This document shows, one piece after another, positions 8,847-18,248 of a stretch of 47,188 nt of DNA (position 1 is its first letter; the number at the start of each line of letters is the position of its first letter). The notes under the pieces are model-generated. The model was not told the DNA's origin, ran no database searches, and saw nothing but the letters and a program-made list of their open reading frames with translations. The stretch lies in NCBI GenBank assembly GCA_028382005.1, contig JAOESH010000014.1, forward strand, positions 1 through 47,188, given 5' to 3'. The translations under genes were made by a program, and so were the position numbers. Origin of the DNA: Pseudomonadota bacterium (GTDB lineage: Bacteria > Pseudomonadota > Alphaproteobacteria > Puniceispirillales > Marisalimonadaceae).

Positions 8847-10231
8847 TAAAAGAAATCCAAATTAACAGATAATAATTCTTCAACTTTTTTCATTGATTTT
8901 ACAGGCACAAACATTACAACAATATCACCAGCTTCAATAATAGTGACACCTCTGGGGGATAAAATAGTATTATCCTCTTTGACTATAGCACCAAGTGATA
9001 CATCTTTAGGTAACTTAATATTTTTTAAAGGTCTACCAACAATAGAGGAAGATTTCAATGCTTCAAATGATATAATTTCTCCAAATTCTTCTATTATTGA
9101 GTGGACATGTTCAATTTGTCCACTTCTAACTTCTTGAAGAATAGAAGAAGATGTAAGGTTAGGAGGACTAACTACACCCTCAAGATCCAGTGAATTAAAT
9201 AGAGGTATAAAAACAGGTAAGTTTATTAAAGCTACCGTATGTGAAGCGCCTGATCTTTTAGCAAGTAAGGATGATAAAATATTTACTTCATCATTATTTG
9301 TAGCTGCAATATAAGTTTCTCCTTGACCTAGCCTGGCTTCTTTTATTATTTCTGGATCTAGTGAATCTCCAGATATGATAGTTGCATATTCTAAAGTTTC
9401 TGCGGCATATCTAGCTTTATCCTTATCTAGCTCTAACATAGTTAGATTAGTTTCAGGAGATAGTTTATGAATTTCTTCAGCTACTCTTATACCTATTATT
9501 CCAGCACCAGAAATAGTTACTTTCGCAGCTGTGATTTCAGCATGACCAAACGCCCTTAAAGTTCTGTCAATTTGAGCTGTAGGGCAAGCTAAATAAACCC
9601 TATCACCAGATAAAATTATATCATCACCGCCTCTTGGCACTATTAACTTAGTACCTCTTATAATAGCCATAACCGTAACAGACAAATCGGGGAATAAATC
9701 GACTAAATTCCTTAGAGGTGTGTCTAGTAAAGGGCAATCATTTTTACAAGAAACACCCAACATTGTTATGGAAGATCTAGCAAATTCTGCAACATCGAAT
9801 GCACCAGGCGTTCTCCATTGATTTACAATAGCAGTTGCAACTTCGTCTTCTGGACAAATAATACGATTTACCTTAACATCTTTTAATAAATATTCTACAT
9901 AACTAGGCTGCAAATAAGCTTTTGATCTAATACGAATTATCATTGTAGGGGTAGCAAATATAGATTTTGCTATGTGACAAGCAGCAATATTAATTTCATC
10001 AGATTGTGTAACAGCAATAATCATGTCTGAGTCCTTTATACCTGCATCCTCAAGAACATTAGGATGAGATGCAAGACCAAGAACTCCTTGAACATCATAT
10101 AACTCAGTAGCTTTTTGAATAGCCTCGGCATTTGAATCAATTACAGTTATATCAAAACCTTCATTAGAAAGATGCTCAGTGATAGAAATTCCTACTCTAC
10201 CTGCACCACAAATTATTATTTTCTGTTTCAT
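8846..10231 (-). CDS. trkA: Trk potassium uptake regulatory protein TrkA
   Basis: TrkA is the cytoplasmic NAD(H)-binding ring subunit that gates the Trk potassium transporter. The 461-residue protein is a duplicated RCK_N-RCK_C unit. The first Rossmann motif is ICGAGRVGISITEHLSNEG at residues 7-25, and the second, SGAGIIGIRVAEEIHKL, lies near 240. C-terminal RCK_C domains follow each (VPRGGDDIILSGDRVYL and SPRGVTIIEAGDIVVMF). No TrkH/TrkG membrane partner is in the window. Its place directly after ntrX is the usual alphaproteobacterial arrangement. Confidence 0.95.
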   Translation of the reverse strand: MKQKIIICGAGRVGISITEHLSNEGFDITVIDSNAEAIQKATELYDVQGVLGLASHPNVLEDAGIKDSDMIIAVTQSDEINIAACHIAKSIFATPTMIIRIRSKAYLQPSYVEYLLKDVKVNRIICPEDEVATAIVNQWRTPGAFDVAEFARSSITMLGVSCKNDCPLLDTPLRNLVDLFPDLSVTVMAIIRGTKLIVPRGGDDIILSGDRVYLACPTAQIDRTLRAFGHAEITAAKVTISGAGIIGIRVAEEIHKLSPETNLTMLELDKDKARYAAETLEYATIISGDSLDPEIIKEARLGQGETYIAATNNDEVNILSSLLAKRSGASHTVALINLPVFIPLFNSLDLEGVVSPPNLTSSSILQEVRSGQIEHVHSIIEEFGEIISFEALKSSSIVGRPLKNIKLPKDVSLGAIVKEDNTILSPRGVTIIEAGDIVVMFVPVKSMKKVEELLSVNLDFF

Positions 10232-10259
10232 CTAATCACCATGATTTTTAATATAAAAG

Positions 10260-11660
10260 TTAATTATATTCATTAATATTTATTTTTAATTCTTTTATTT
10301 TTCTATGTAATGCAGACCTGTCCATACCGACAAAAGTAGAAGTTCTTGCTATATTTCCTTTAAATCTTATCAATTGTTTTTTAAGATAATCTGCTTCAAA
10401 AACTTTTCTGGCATCTTTTAAAGACAATTCTAATTCAGAAAGATTACTATCATTTTTAATTGCAGGTTTATAGCCTAAAATTTCCGGCGGTAAGTGTAAC
10501 GGTTTTATTAAAAAATCTTTTTGATTTCCATACATAATTATTAACCATTCCAAGATATTTTTTAGCTGACGAACATTACCTGGCCAATCATAAATTTGAA
10601 ATATTGCACGTGTTTCAGATGATAAATTTAATTTAAAACTACTTAAGTCCTTAGTCAATATTCTAAGAAAATATTCGATAAGATCATTAATGTCATCCAC
10701 ACGCTTATTGAGTGCTGGTAATTCAATTGGAACAACTGACAGTCTGTAAAATAAGTCTTCCCTTAACTCACCACTCTCAACTGACTTTAATAAGTCTTTA
10801 TTACTTGCCGAAACAATACGAACATCAACATGAACTTTTTTATTTGAGCCTATTTTATAAAAACTTTGATCTTGAATAGCTTGGACTATCTTACCTTGTG
10901 TTTGAAGTGGTAAATCACAAATCTCATCAAAAAAAAGAGTTCCGTGGTTTGCTTGTTCAAACAAGCCTAAATTAGAATTGTTAATATTTTTTATGTTAGA
11001 TACATCACTCCAACCAAATAAAACTTGCTCTACTCGTTCAGGAGACAAGGTTGCACACGAAGCAATAATAAAAGGAAAAGCATCTCGATGAGATTTTTTA
11101 TGAATCCATCTAGCTATAAGTTCTTTGCCAGACCCTGATGGACCTGTAATTAAAACTCTACTATTACTAATAGATAATTTATTTAACTGGGATTTTATAT
11201 TTTTGATAGCAATGGATTTTCCAACTAATTCCATACGTTCATTTTCTTTTGCTTCAAATTCAGAAATTTTAATTTTTAAATTACGATCGTTTAAGGCTTT
11301 TTCAACTAAGAATAACAATCTTTCTGATTTAAAAGGTTTTTCAATGAAATCAAAAGCTCCTGTTTTAGCTGCAATCATTGCAGTTTCGATATTTCCATGA
11401 CCTGACATCATAATGACAGGAATTGAAGAATTGTATTCTTTGCTCCAAGACAAAACTTCTAAGCCAGCTTTAGTATTATTATTCATCCATATGTCAGTAA
11501 GTATAAGACTGATGTTTTCATTTTGAATAGTATGAACAGCCTCATCAAAGTTATTTGCAATTTCAGTTTTATAACCTTCATCTTTAAGAATTTCTGAAAC
11601 CATTTCGCAAATATCATTTTCATCATCTATTACTAGTATTGAAATTTTATTTTTAATCAT
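10260..11660 (-). CDS. ntrX: Response regulator NtrX
   Basis: Response regulator partner of NtrY, linked in alphaproteobacteria to nitrogen, redox and envelope control. The receiver domain has VIDDEND, the phospho-acceptor Asp in ILTDIWMNN (about D56) and the Lys of FIEKPF. The AAA+ domain has Walker A GPSGSGKE and Walker B GTLFFDE, but no GAFTGA loop: the region reads VLFGWSDVSNIKNINNSNLG. That absence is known for alphaproteobacterial NtrX and argues against sigma-54 activation. A Fis-type helix-turn-helix ends the protein (NIARTSTFVGMDRSALHRKI). I choose ATG 11660, which has AAAGAG 8 bases upstream and overlaps ntrY by 8 bases. A GTG at 11669 is an alternative. Confidence 0.94.
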   Translation of the reverse strand: MIKNKISILVIDDENDICEMVSEILKDEGYKTEIANNFDEAVHTIQNENISLILTDIWMNNNTKAGLEVLSWSKEYNSSIPVIMMSGHGNIETAMIAAKTGAFDFIEKPFKSERLLFLVEKALNDRNLKIKISEFEAKENERMELVGKSIAIKNIKSQLNKLSISNSRVLITGPSGSGKELIARWIHKKSHRDAFPFIIASCATLSPERVEQVLFGWSDVSNIKNINNSNLGLFEQANHGTLFFDEICDLPLQTQGKIVQAIQDQSFYKIGSNKKVHVDVRIVSASNKDLLKSVESGELREDLFYRLSVVPIELPALNKRVDDINDLIEYFLRILTKDLSSFKLNLSSETRAIFQIYDWPGNVRQLKNILEWLIIMYGNQKDFLIKPLHLPPEILGYKPAIKNDSNLSELELSLKDARKVFEADYLKKQLIRFKGNIARTSTFVGMDRSALHRKIKELKININEYN

Positions 11661-13854
11661 TAATAACACTCTTTACATCATATTTTTCTTTAACAAGAGG
11701 AAATTTTAGCAAAATACATGTACCATCTTTTGATTTTAAATTTGTTATTAATATTGAACCATTATGATCATCAATAATTTTTTTTGTTATAGCTAAGCCA
11801 AGACCAGAACCATTTTTTTTTGTTGTGTAGTAAGGTTCAATAATTTTATTAATATCAGAATTTTTTATACCTGTACCGTTATCAACAATAGATATTGAAA
11901 CAAAATCTTTAATTGTGTCAAAGGAAACTAAAATCTTTCCATTTTTTATATTATTCGTTAATAAATTTTCATAAGAATTTTTTATTAAATTACCAAAAGC
12001 TTGTCTAATTTGCTTTTCATCAGCCATGATTAAAGCAAAACTTATTTTATTATCAATATTAATTACAACATTATCAAATGAAGAAGCTAAAGGTTTTAAA
12101 TATTCTATTACAATTTTTGTAATATCAATTACTTTTAACTTAGGAGAAGGCATTCTTGCAAATGAAGAAAATTCGTCAACTAGATGATGAATATCGTCAA
12201 CTTGTCGATTTATCATATTAAGAGATTGTTCAAAAATTTTTTTATCAAATTTTTTGTTTGTATTAAGATGATTAACTAGTCTTTCAGATGCCAAACGAAT
12301 TGGTGTTAATGGATTTTTTATTTCATGAGCTATTCTTCTTGCAATGTCTGACCATGCGCCCATTTTTTGAGCTGCAATCAAAGTAGTCACATCGTCAAAA
12401 GTAAGAACGTAACCTAAAATTAAATCATCTGTTTTTTGAACAACAATTCTTGTTATTAAATTTAAAATTTTATCTTCACGAATTATATGAACTTTATCTT
12501 CAACAACGTTATTATTAGTTTGTAATAAATTATTAACTAGATTAGAAAATTCTGGAACAATATCTACAAGAGGTTTACCAAAACTATTATCAATTGATAT
12601 ATTCAGTAATTTAGTTGCTGTCAAATTTGGTAGATTAATTTTTAGATCTTTATCTAAACCAATTACACCAGAATAGACACCAGATAGAACAGATTCAGAA
12701 AACTTTCTCCTTTTATCTAATTGATCATTAGCACGTTCTAAATCTAGTCTGTTTGTTTTTAAATCTAAAATCATTTTATTAAATGCTTGAGCAAGTCTTT
12801 TTAATTCGTTGATATTTATGTTATTTACAACTTGATTAGTAATTTTATAATTTAAGTTGCCACCTCCTACTTCCTCAGCAGCACTTATTAATGACCCTAT
12901 AGGACCAACGAGTTTATTGGCTATGTTAAGACCAACTATCATGACAATTAATAAAAGAAAAATAGTTATCAGCAAGAAAACTAAAACAAAAGATATTTTA
13001 AAATCAAATTGTTTTAATTCTATAGACTGATAATCCGAAACAGCAATAGATGTACTCTCTATAGCATTTAAGACTTTTTGATCAACAAACCTAGTTATCA
13101 ATAAATAAGCATCAATGTATTGTGACAACTTTAAGAATGCTCTCATTTTATTGGAATTATCTTCTTTTGCTATTATAATTTGACCTTGATTTGAAGTAAC
13201 ATAGTATTTTTGAGGAATTTCTGTATATGTGTACTCAAAAACAAATTCTGAAAATGCCAAAACGTTACCTATAGAATCAATAATTACAGCTTCAGACAAA
13301 TTATGCTTAAGTGTATAATTATTTAAGAATTTATTAAATTTTTTCTTATCTGATGATAAAACACTAGAGTTTACATTTAAAATATTTGCTAGTTCTAGAA
13401 TATCACCTCTCATGGCATTTTGATGTTCAAGAAGGTACTTGTTTGCCACTTCAACTGATTGAGTAATTGCAGTAGAAATTTTTTTATTAAACCAACCATT
13501 CAAAGTTGTATCAAAAATAAAAATTGCAAATAAAGCAATAACAATTGTTGGGGTTAAAGCAATAATGGAAAAAACGAACAATATTTTTTTTTGCAGTTCT
13601 TGACCAGCTTTCTTACTTTTAACATCCTTAAAAAAATCTGAGATATTTTTTAAAAATATGAAAAAACAAATTGATAACAAAATTGTAATTAGAAAAAATA
13701 TGAACAAGTATATAGTAAAATAATCATCGATAAATTCAAATCGAAAAAGAAATCTATGAATTAGAAACGAAAGTATAAAGGATAAAAGGAGAGATAAAGT
13801 ATATAATTTTTGTTTAAATACATTTAAAAAAAGTAAATACATATTATGATCCAT
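11653..13854 (-). CDS. ntrY: Sensor histidine kinase NtrY
   Basis: Membrane-bound sensor kinase that phosphorylates NtrX. The 733-residue protein shows hydrophobic spans near residues 15-37, 45-69, 91-114 and 286-312, with a periplasmic sensor region of about 170 residues between the last two. HAMP (about 315-370) and PAS (about 385-490) domains follow, then the dimerisation and phosphotransfer helix with H510 in IARRIAHEIKNPLTPIRLASE, and an ATPase domain with NLIKNSYEN, DNGTGI and GSGLGLAI. It overlaps ntrX, consistent with a coupled pair, and follows ntrC by 49 bp. Confidence 0.95.
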   Translation of the reverse strand: MDHNMYLLFLNVFKQKLYTLSLLLSFILSFLIHRFLFRFEFIDDYFTIYLFIFFLITILLSICFFIFLKNISDFFKDVKSKKAGQELQKKILFVFSIIALTPTIVIALFAIFIFDTTLNGWFNKKISTAITQSVEVANKYLLEHQNAMRGDILELANILNVNSSVLSSDKKKFNKFLNNYTLKHNLSEAVIIDSIGNVLAFSEFVFEYTYTEIPQKYYVTSNQGQIIIAKEDNSNKMRAFLKLSQYIDAYLLITRFVDQKVLNAIESTSIAVSDYQSIELKQFDFKISFVLVFLLITIFLLLIVMIVGLNIANKLVGPIGSLISAAEEVGGGNLNYKITNQVVNNININELKRLAQAFNKMILDLKTNRLDLERANDQLDKRRKFSESVLSGVYSGVIGLDKDLKINLPNLTATKLLNISIDNSFGKPLVDIVPEFSNLVNNLLQTNNNVVEDKVHIIREDKILNLITRIVVQKTDDLILGYVLTFDDVTTLIAAQKMGAWSDIARRIAHEIKNPLTPIRLASERLVNHLNTNKKFDKKIFEQSLNMINRQVDDIHHLVDEFSSFARMPSPKLKVIDITKIVIEYLKPLASSFDNVVINIDNKISFALIMADEKQIRQAFGNLIKNSYENLLTNNIKNGKILVSFDTIKDFVSISIVDNGTGIKNSDINKIIEPYYTTKKNGSGLGLAITKKIIDDHNGSILITNLKSKDGTCILLKFPLVKEKYDVKSVIND

Positions 13855-13903
13855 TTAAATACATATTAATGTATAAAGCATATATTAAAAATAATACAAA
13901 TCT

Positions 13904-15337
13904 TTAAACTTTTCTTTGTTTTATAACTTTAATTTTATATAAATTGATTTTTGTTCTAAGTGTATTTCTGTTGAAGCCTAAACATTTAGATGCTTTAATT
14001 TGATTACCTCTAAATAAATGCAAAGTGGATTCAATAAGAGGTTTTTCAATTTTGGAAATAAAACTAGTATGCAAGTTATTAATATTTAAGTTTGGGTCAA
14101 AATTCTTAAAAAATTTATTTAAATATTTTTTAAAATAAAGCTCTACATTGTCTTCTTCAATTTCATCTATGTTTAATCTATCTTCGGACAGGACTTCTTT
14201 GATTAACGATGTTGGTATTTCTTCAGAAGATGATAATAAACAAATACGTTTGATTACATTTTTTAATTCTCTAATATTACCAGGCCAGATATAATTTTTA
14301 AGTAAATTCATGCCCTCGTGTGGGATAAATCTATTAATTTGTGTGTTAGATAAATATTTATTTAAAAAATAAATTGTTAAGTCAGGGATATCTTCAAATC
14401 TATCTTTTAATAATGGTAATTTAATAGGTACTACATTAACTCTATAAAAAAGATCTTCTCTAAATAGGCCTTTATCAACCTCATTTAATATATTTTTTTT
14501 AGTTAATGCAATTATTCTTGGTTTCTTAAATTTTTTTGATTTTTTTAATAAAAAAGAAAAGTCTTCTTCTATAAAACTTAGTAAATTTTTTTGTTGAAGC
14601 AAGGATGATTCGCTCAAATCGTTTATGATTATTGTACATCCACTAAGAAAATCGAATGATTTGACATTTTCATTATTATTAAGCTGTAATTTTTGTATAA
14701 AATTTTCTAAGGTATAATTATCAAAAAATTCCATATTTATAGTAATAAATAATTTATTATTGAAAGAACTCAAATCATGAATTGATTTTGCTATCAAATT
14801 TTTTCCTGTTCCACTTTCACCTGAGATTAATAAAGTTAAATTAGTATTAACTAATCTAGATATTAGCTTGTAAATGTCTTGCATGGCCATAGATTTGCCA
14901 ATTACAGGTCCTGAATCATAAATATTTTTAAGTGATTTCTTAATTTCATTAACTTTAGTTTTATGATTATTATTTAATAAAAAGGTACTTGATACTAAAT
15001 TTAATAATTCATCTAAATCAAATGGTTTTGGTAAATATTCAAAAGCTCCTTTTTTTTTGGCTCTTACTGCAGTTAAAAGTGTAGTTCTTGCAGACATAAC
15101 TATAATTTTTAATTTAGGTTTCATATTTTGAAGCTTAGGCAACACATCTAAAGCGTCACCATCTGGTAAACCTACATCGGTTATAAGAATATCTGCAAAA
15201 TCAGAATCTACTAAACGCCACATCCCAGCAGCTGTTCCGCTAGATTTTACATTATAACCGGCCCTAGTTAACGCTGTTGAAATAACTACTCTTATAGTTC
15301 TATCATCATCTACAACAATAATATTTTTAGCATCCAT
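13904..15337 (-). CDS. ntrC: Response regulator NtrC with degenerate AAA+ domain
   Basis: Nitrogen regulator NtrC by position (after ntrB) and domain order. The receiver looks intact: DDDRTIR, phospho-acceptor D54 in ITDVGLPDGD and K104 in YLPKPFD. The AAA+ domain keeps Walker A GESGTGKN (about 173-180), the sensor I region, and the arginine block FREDLFYRVNVVPIKLPLL. However, the stretch that should hold the GAFTGA sigma-54 contact loop is shortened and lacks it (about 211-232), and Walker B reads GCTIIIND instead of GTLFLDE, losing both acidic residues. The Fis-type C-terminus (KASKCLGFNRNTLRTKI) is intact. It may bind DNA without activating sigma-54 in the standard way. Confidence 0.88.
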   Translation of the reverse strand: MDAKNIIVVDDDRTIRVVISTALTRAGYNVKSSGTAAGMWRLVDSDFADILITDVGLPDGDALDVLPKLQNMKPKLKIIVMSARTTLLTAVRAKKKGAFEYLPKPFDLDELLNLVSSTFLLNNNHKTKVNEIKKSLKNIYDSGPVIGKSMAMQDIYKLISRLVNTNLTLLISGESGTGKNLIAKSIHDLSSFNNKLFITINMEFFDNYTLENFIQKLQLNNNENVKSFDFLSGCTIIINDLSESSLLQQKNLLSFIEEDFSFLLKKSKKFKKPRIIALTKKNILNEVDKGLFREDLFYRVNVVPIKLPLLKDRFEDIPDLTIYFLNKYLSNTQINRFIPHEGMNLLKNYIWPGNIRELKNVIKRICLLSSSEEIPTSLIKEVLSEDRLNIDEIEEDNVELYFKKYLNKFFKNFDPNLNINNLHTSFISKIEKPLIESTLHLFRGNQIKASKCLGFNRNTLRTKINLYKIKVIKQRKV

Positions 15338-15354
15338 AGTATTTACCTATATTA

Positions 15355-16413
15355 TTATTTTTTTAATGGAAAGTTTATACATACATTTGTTAAACCTGGA
15401 GACGAGGAAACATCAACAACCGCTCCCATGTCATGGAGACCACTTGCAACTATAGACAGACCTAATCCTTTACCCTTTTTTTTAGTTGATACAAAAGGGT
15501 CAAAAATATTTGGAAGTAAGTTTTTAGATATGCCATCCCCATAATCAATTACTTCCAACTGTAATGGTAAACTTGAAGGTATTTCATCATAAGAAAATAA
15601 AATTTTTTTATCGGAATTAAAACTAGTTTTGATTTTTATTTTTCCCTTGTTAAAGGAGGCCTCACAACTATTTTTTAAAATATTTATTAATATTTGAATT
15701 AAAAGATCTTTATTAGCAAAAAAATCAGGTAAAGAAGGGTCAAAAGATTCTATAAATTTAATATTTGAACCGAAACTATTTTGAGCAACACGTTTACAAT
15801 GATTTAAAATTTCATGCACATTCAAAAATTGGAAATCAGTTGTTACATTGTTATTATTAATTTGTTCCATTCTATTTAATAACGAAACTATACGATCGCT
15901 TTCAACATTTATAAGAGTAGTCAATTCTTTAACGTTGTTATCACTATTTAAATCACTTTCAATTAACTGAGAAGCACCTTTAATTCCAGCAATAGGGTTT
16001 TTTAACTCGTGCATTAACATATCAATCATACAAGAAAACGATTTTGAAATTTTTGTATTTATTCTTTGTGATTGAAACATTTCTGAAACTGTAAGTTCAC
16101 TTAATTGAATCATTATTTGATTACTATCATATGATAATGGAACGATATGAGCTCTGACCTTTCTATTAGGAAATTTAATATTACTTAAATTTAGACTGTC
16201 CTCAGTTAGACCATGTTTAAATTTTCTAACTCTTGTTAAAAGATTGGAAATTGGAGAATCTTTTGGTATTAAGTTATATATGGATTTGCCAATTAATAAG
16301 TTTCCGCTGTAACCAAAGAATTCTTCACCAATTGCATTCAAATAAACTACATTATTCAGCTTGTTTACTAAAAAGACTGGCGTTCTGAGTTCATTTAAAA
16401 TATTATTGTGCAT
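15355..16413 (-). CDS. ntrB: Nitrogen regulation histidine kinase NtrB
   Basis: Cytoplasmic sensor kinase/phosphatase acting on NtrC under control of PII proteins. The 352-residue protein has an N-terminal PAS domain (about 5-105), the phosphotransfer helix with H135 in MLMHELKNPIAGIKGASQLI, and an ATPase domain with NILKNSCEA, VIDYGDGI and KGKGLGLSIV. There are no membrane spans, as expected for NtrB and unlike NtrY. It heads the run ntrB-ntrC-ntrY-ntrX-trkA-dat-hflX. dusB, which commonly precedes ntrB in this class, is not here. The upstream gene is the divergent ispDF. Confidence 0.94.
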   Translation of the reverse strand: MHNNILNELRTPVFLVNKLNNVVYLNAIGEEFFGYSGNLLIGKSIYNLIPKDSPISNLLTRVRKFKHGLTEDSLNLSNIKFPNRKVRAHIVPLSYDSNQIMIQLSELTVSEMFQSQRINTKISKSFSCMIDMLMHELKNPIAGIKGASQLIESDLNSDNNVKELTTLINVESDRIVSLLNRMEQINNNNVTTDFQFLNVHEILNHCKRVAQNSFGSNIKFIESFDPSLPDFFANKDLLIQILINILKNSCEASFNKGKIKIKTSFNSDKKILFSYDEIPSSLPLQLEVIDYGDGISKNLLPNIFDPFVSTKKKGKGLGLSIVASGLHDMGAVVDVSSSPGLTNVCINFPLKK

Positions 16414-16441
16414 ATCATAATTTTCTATAACTAATCTAATA

Positions 16442-16471
16442 ATTATACCAATAATGATTATAATTTGTACA
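16442..16471 (-). promoter_or_regulatory. Predicted sigma-70 promoter of the ntrB operon
   Basis: On the minus strand, TATAAT at 16447-16442 is preceded by TGG, giving an extended -10. TGTACA at 16471-16466 lies 18 bases upstream as a 4-of-6 match to the -35 element. The start point would be about 20 bases before the ntrB ATG. The -35 lies in the 8-bp palindrome TTGTACAA, shared with the divergent promoter. Prediction by eye; AT-rich DNA produces false -10 matches easily. Confidence 0.5.
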
Positions 16472-16493
16472 ATTATATATCTTTATTTAAAAT
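16465..16493 (+). promoter_or_regulatory. Predicted sigma-70 promoter of ispDF
   Basis: TTGTAC (16465-16470) and TAAAAT (16488-16493) are separated by 17 bases and lie about 30 bases before the ispDF ATG. The -35 is only a 3-of-6 match. It overlaps the -35 of the divergent ntrB promoter, so the two could compete. Weak prediction. Confidence 0.35.
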
Positions 16494-16524
16494 TACATTA
16501 GAATTGCCTAATTATTAATCGTAA

Positions 16525-17739
16525 ATGGAGTTGAGTTTGAAAGTTGACGGCAAAAATATAATATTAATTCTTTTAGCAGGGGGTGTTGGGGATAGATTAG
16601 GCTCTAAAACAAGTAAACAAATGATTAAAATAGACAATATGACTGTGTTAGAAAAATGCATTTGTAGTTTTATAGATAACCTAAAAAATATTAAAATATT
16701 AATAGTCTCTAATAATAAAGATTTTAGTAAAATCAAAAATATTGCACATAAATATAAATTATTAGAACCAATTATTGGTGGAAAAACGAGACACGAAAGC
16801 GTTTACAATGCGCTTACATTTTTAAAAAAAGATGCACCTGAGTTTGTTTTAGTTCACGATTCAGCAAGACCAATTGTAACTAAAAAAGTTTTAGAAAATT
16901 TAATTGGAAGCATAAATCAAAATTACACATGTGTAATACCAATTCTTCCTTTGAACGATTCTATAAGACGTGCTTATAACGATGAAATTCATAATGTAGT
17001 AAACAGACAAGACAAAGTCATAGTTCAAACACCACAATTGTGTAATTATAAAGAATTGGTAAAAGCTCATAAAAATAGTATGGAAATCTATGAGGATGAA
17101 AGCTCTCTTCTTATGAGTAAGGGAATTAAAATAATGACTGTAGAAGGTGATCCACGTAGTTTAAAAATAACTTATGAAAATGATTTCAAATTATTGGAAC
17201 CATATTTAACAATTAATTCTAAATATATTACAGTGATTGGCAACGGATTTGACATTCACAGATTTGACTTAACAAAAAAAAATACTGAAAACTTCATTAA
17301 ATTAGGAGGTATTAAAATTCCTCACATAAGGCCACTTATTGGACACTCTGACGCTGATGTTTTACTTCACGCAATAACAGACAGTATATTAGGTGCAGTA
17401 AATCAAGGTGATATTGGAAAACTTTTTCCTCCCTCTGATATAAAATGGAAAAATAGCGAAAGCTCAATTTTTTTAAAACACGCATCAGACCTTTTGCAAA
17501 AATTAAATGGTAAGATTAATAATATAGATGCAGTAATAATATGTGAGAAACCTAAAATTTTAGATTATTCAGATCTTATACAAAATAACATTGCTCAAAT
17601 ATTAAACATCAATCCAAAGAGAATTAGCATCAAAGGAAAAACTTCAGAAAGCTTAGGTTTCATTGGTCGTCAAGAAGGTATTGCAGCAATGGTAAACGCA
17701 TCTATAAAAATTAATGAAAATATTTACGATGATAAATAG
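16525..17739 (+). CDS. ispDF: Bifunctional IspD/IspF (MEP isoprenoid pathway)
   Basis: Fusion of 2-C-methyl-D-erythritol 4-phosphate cytidylyltransferase (IspD, about 10-230) and 2-C-methyl-D-erythritol 2,4-cyclodiphosphate synthase (IspF, about 234-400), two non-consecutive steps of the MEP pathway. IspD shows LLAGGVGDRLGSKTSKQ (the usual PKQ is SKQ), GGKTRHESVYNAL and HDSARPIV. IspF shows GFDIHRF with likely zinc ligands D243 and H245, GHSDADVLLHAITDSILGA with H274, and the late IKGKTSESLGFIGRQEG. The fusion is widespread in alphaproteobacteria. At 404 residues both domains are complete. It overlaps pgpA. Confidence 0.96.
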   Translation: MELSLKVDGKNIILILLAGGVGDRLGSKTSKQMIKIDNMTVLEKCICSFIDNLKNIKILIVSNNKDFSKIKNIAHKYKLLEPIIGGKTRHESVYNALTFLKKDAPEFVLVHDSARPIVTKKVLENLIGSINQNYTCVIPILPLNDSIRRAYNDEIHNVVNRQDKVIVQTPQLCNYKELVKAHKNSMEIYEDESSLLMSKGIKIMTVEGDPRSLKITYENDFKLLEPYLTINSKYITVIGNGFDIHRFDLTKKNTENFIKLGGIKIPHIRPLIGHSDADVLLHAITDSILGAVNQGDIGKLFPPSDIKWKNSESSIFLKHASDLLQKLNGKINNIDAVIICEKPKILDYSDLIQNNIAQILNINPKRISIKGKTSESLGFIGRQEGIAAMVNASIKINENIYDDK

Positions 17740-18241
17740 GAAAAGCATATTAGTATTTTGTGCAAGGCTTGCAGAAGTGTATCCAATTGGAGCAATTAAA
17801 TATGCTCCTGGAACCTTCGCCTCTTTTATTGCAGTTTTTATAGGATTTAACTTAATAACAAGTTTAGGCATTTTAAATTATTTTTTTATTACCTGTATAA
17901 TTATATTTGTAGGTTATTTTCTTTGCGAAATACATATTCGTTTATATAACAAAAAAGATCCTAGAGAAATAGTTATAGATGAGTTTGGAGGTCAATTTAT
18001 AGTTTTATTTGCTACAATTGAATCTGAAAACATATTTTACAACTTTATGTCATTAACACTATCATTTTTATTATTTAGATTTTTTGACATTTCTAAAATT
18101 GGACCAATTAAGAAGTTTGAATCATTACCAAACGGATTAGGAATTATGGCTGATGATATTATTGCTGGATTATGTGCATTTATAGTTCAATGTGCTATTT
18201 TGACTTCATTAAATCAAAAAATGATAATTAAATTAATATGA
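17714..18241 (+). CDS. pgpA: Phosphatidylglycerophosphatase A
   Basis: PgpA removes phosphate from phosphatidylglycerophosphate to give phosphatidylglycerol, at the inner membrane. Motifs include KYAPGTFAS near the N-terminus, DPREIVIDEFGGQ, and the pair RFFDISKIGPIKKFESLPNGLGIMADDIIAG, here adjacent to two or three hydrophobic segments. The first ATG (17714) overlaps ispDF by 26 bases; an internal ATG at 17729 would overlap by 11. Neither has a clear ribosome-binding site, so the start is open. Length (about 170 residues) is typical. Confidence 0.92.
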   Translation: MKIFTMINRKSILVFCARLAEVYPIGAIKYAPGTFASFIAVFIGFNLITSLGILNYFFITCIIIFVGYFLCEIHIRLYNKKDPREIVIDEFGGQFIVLFATIESENIFYNFMSLTLSFLLFRFFDISKIGPIKKFESLPNGLGIMADDIIAGLCAFIVQCAILTSLNQKMIIKLI

Positions 18242-18248
18242 GTTTAGA

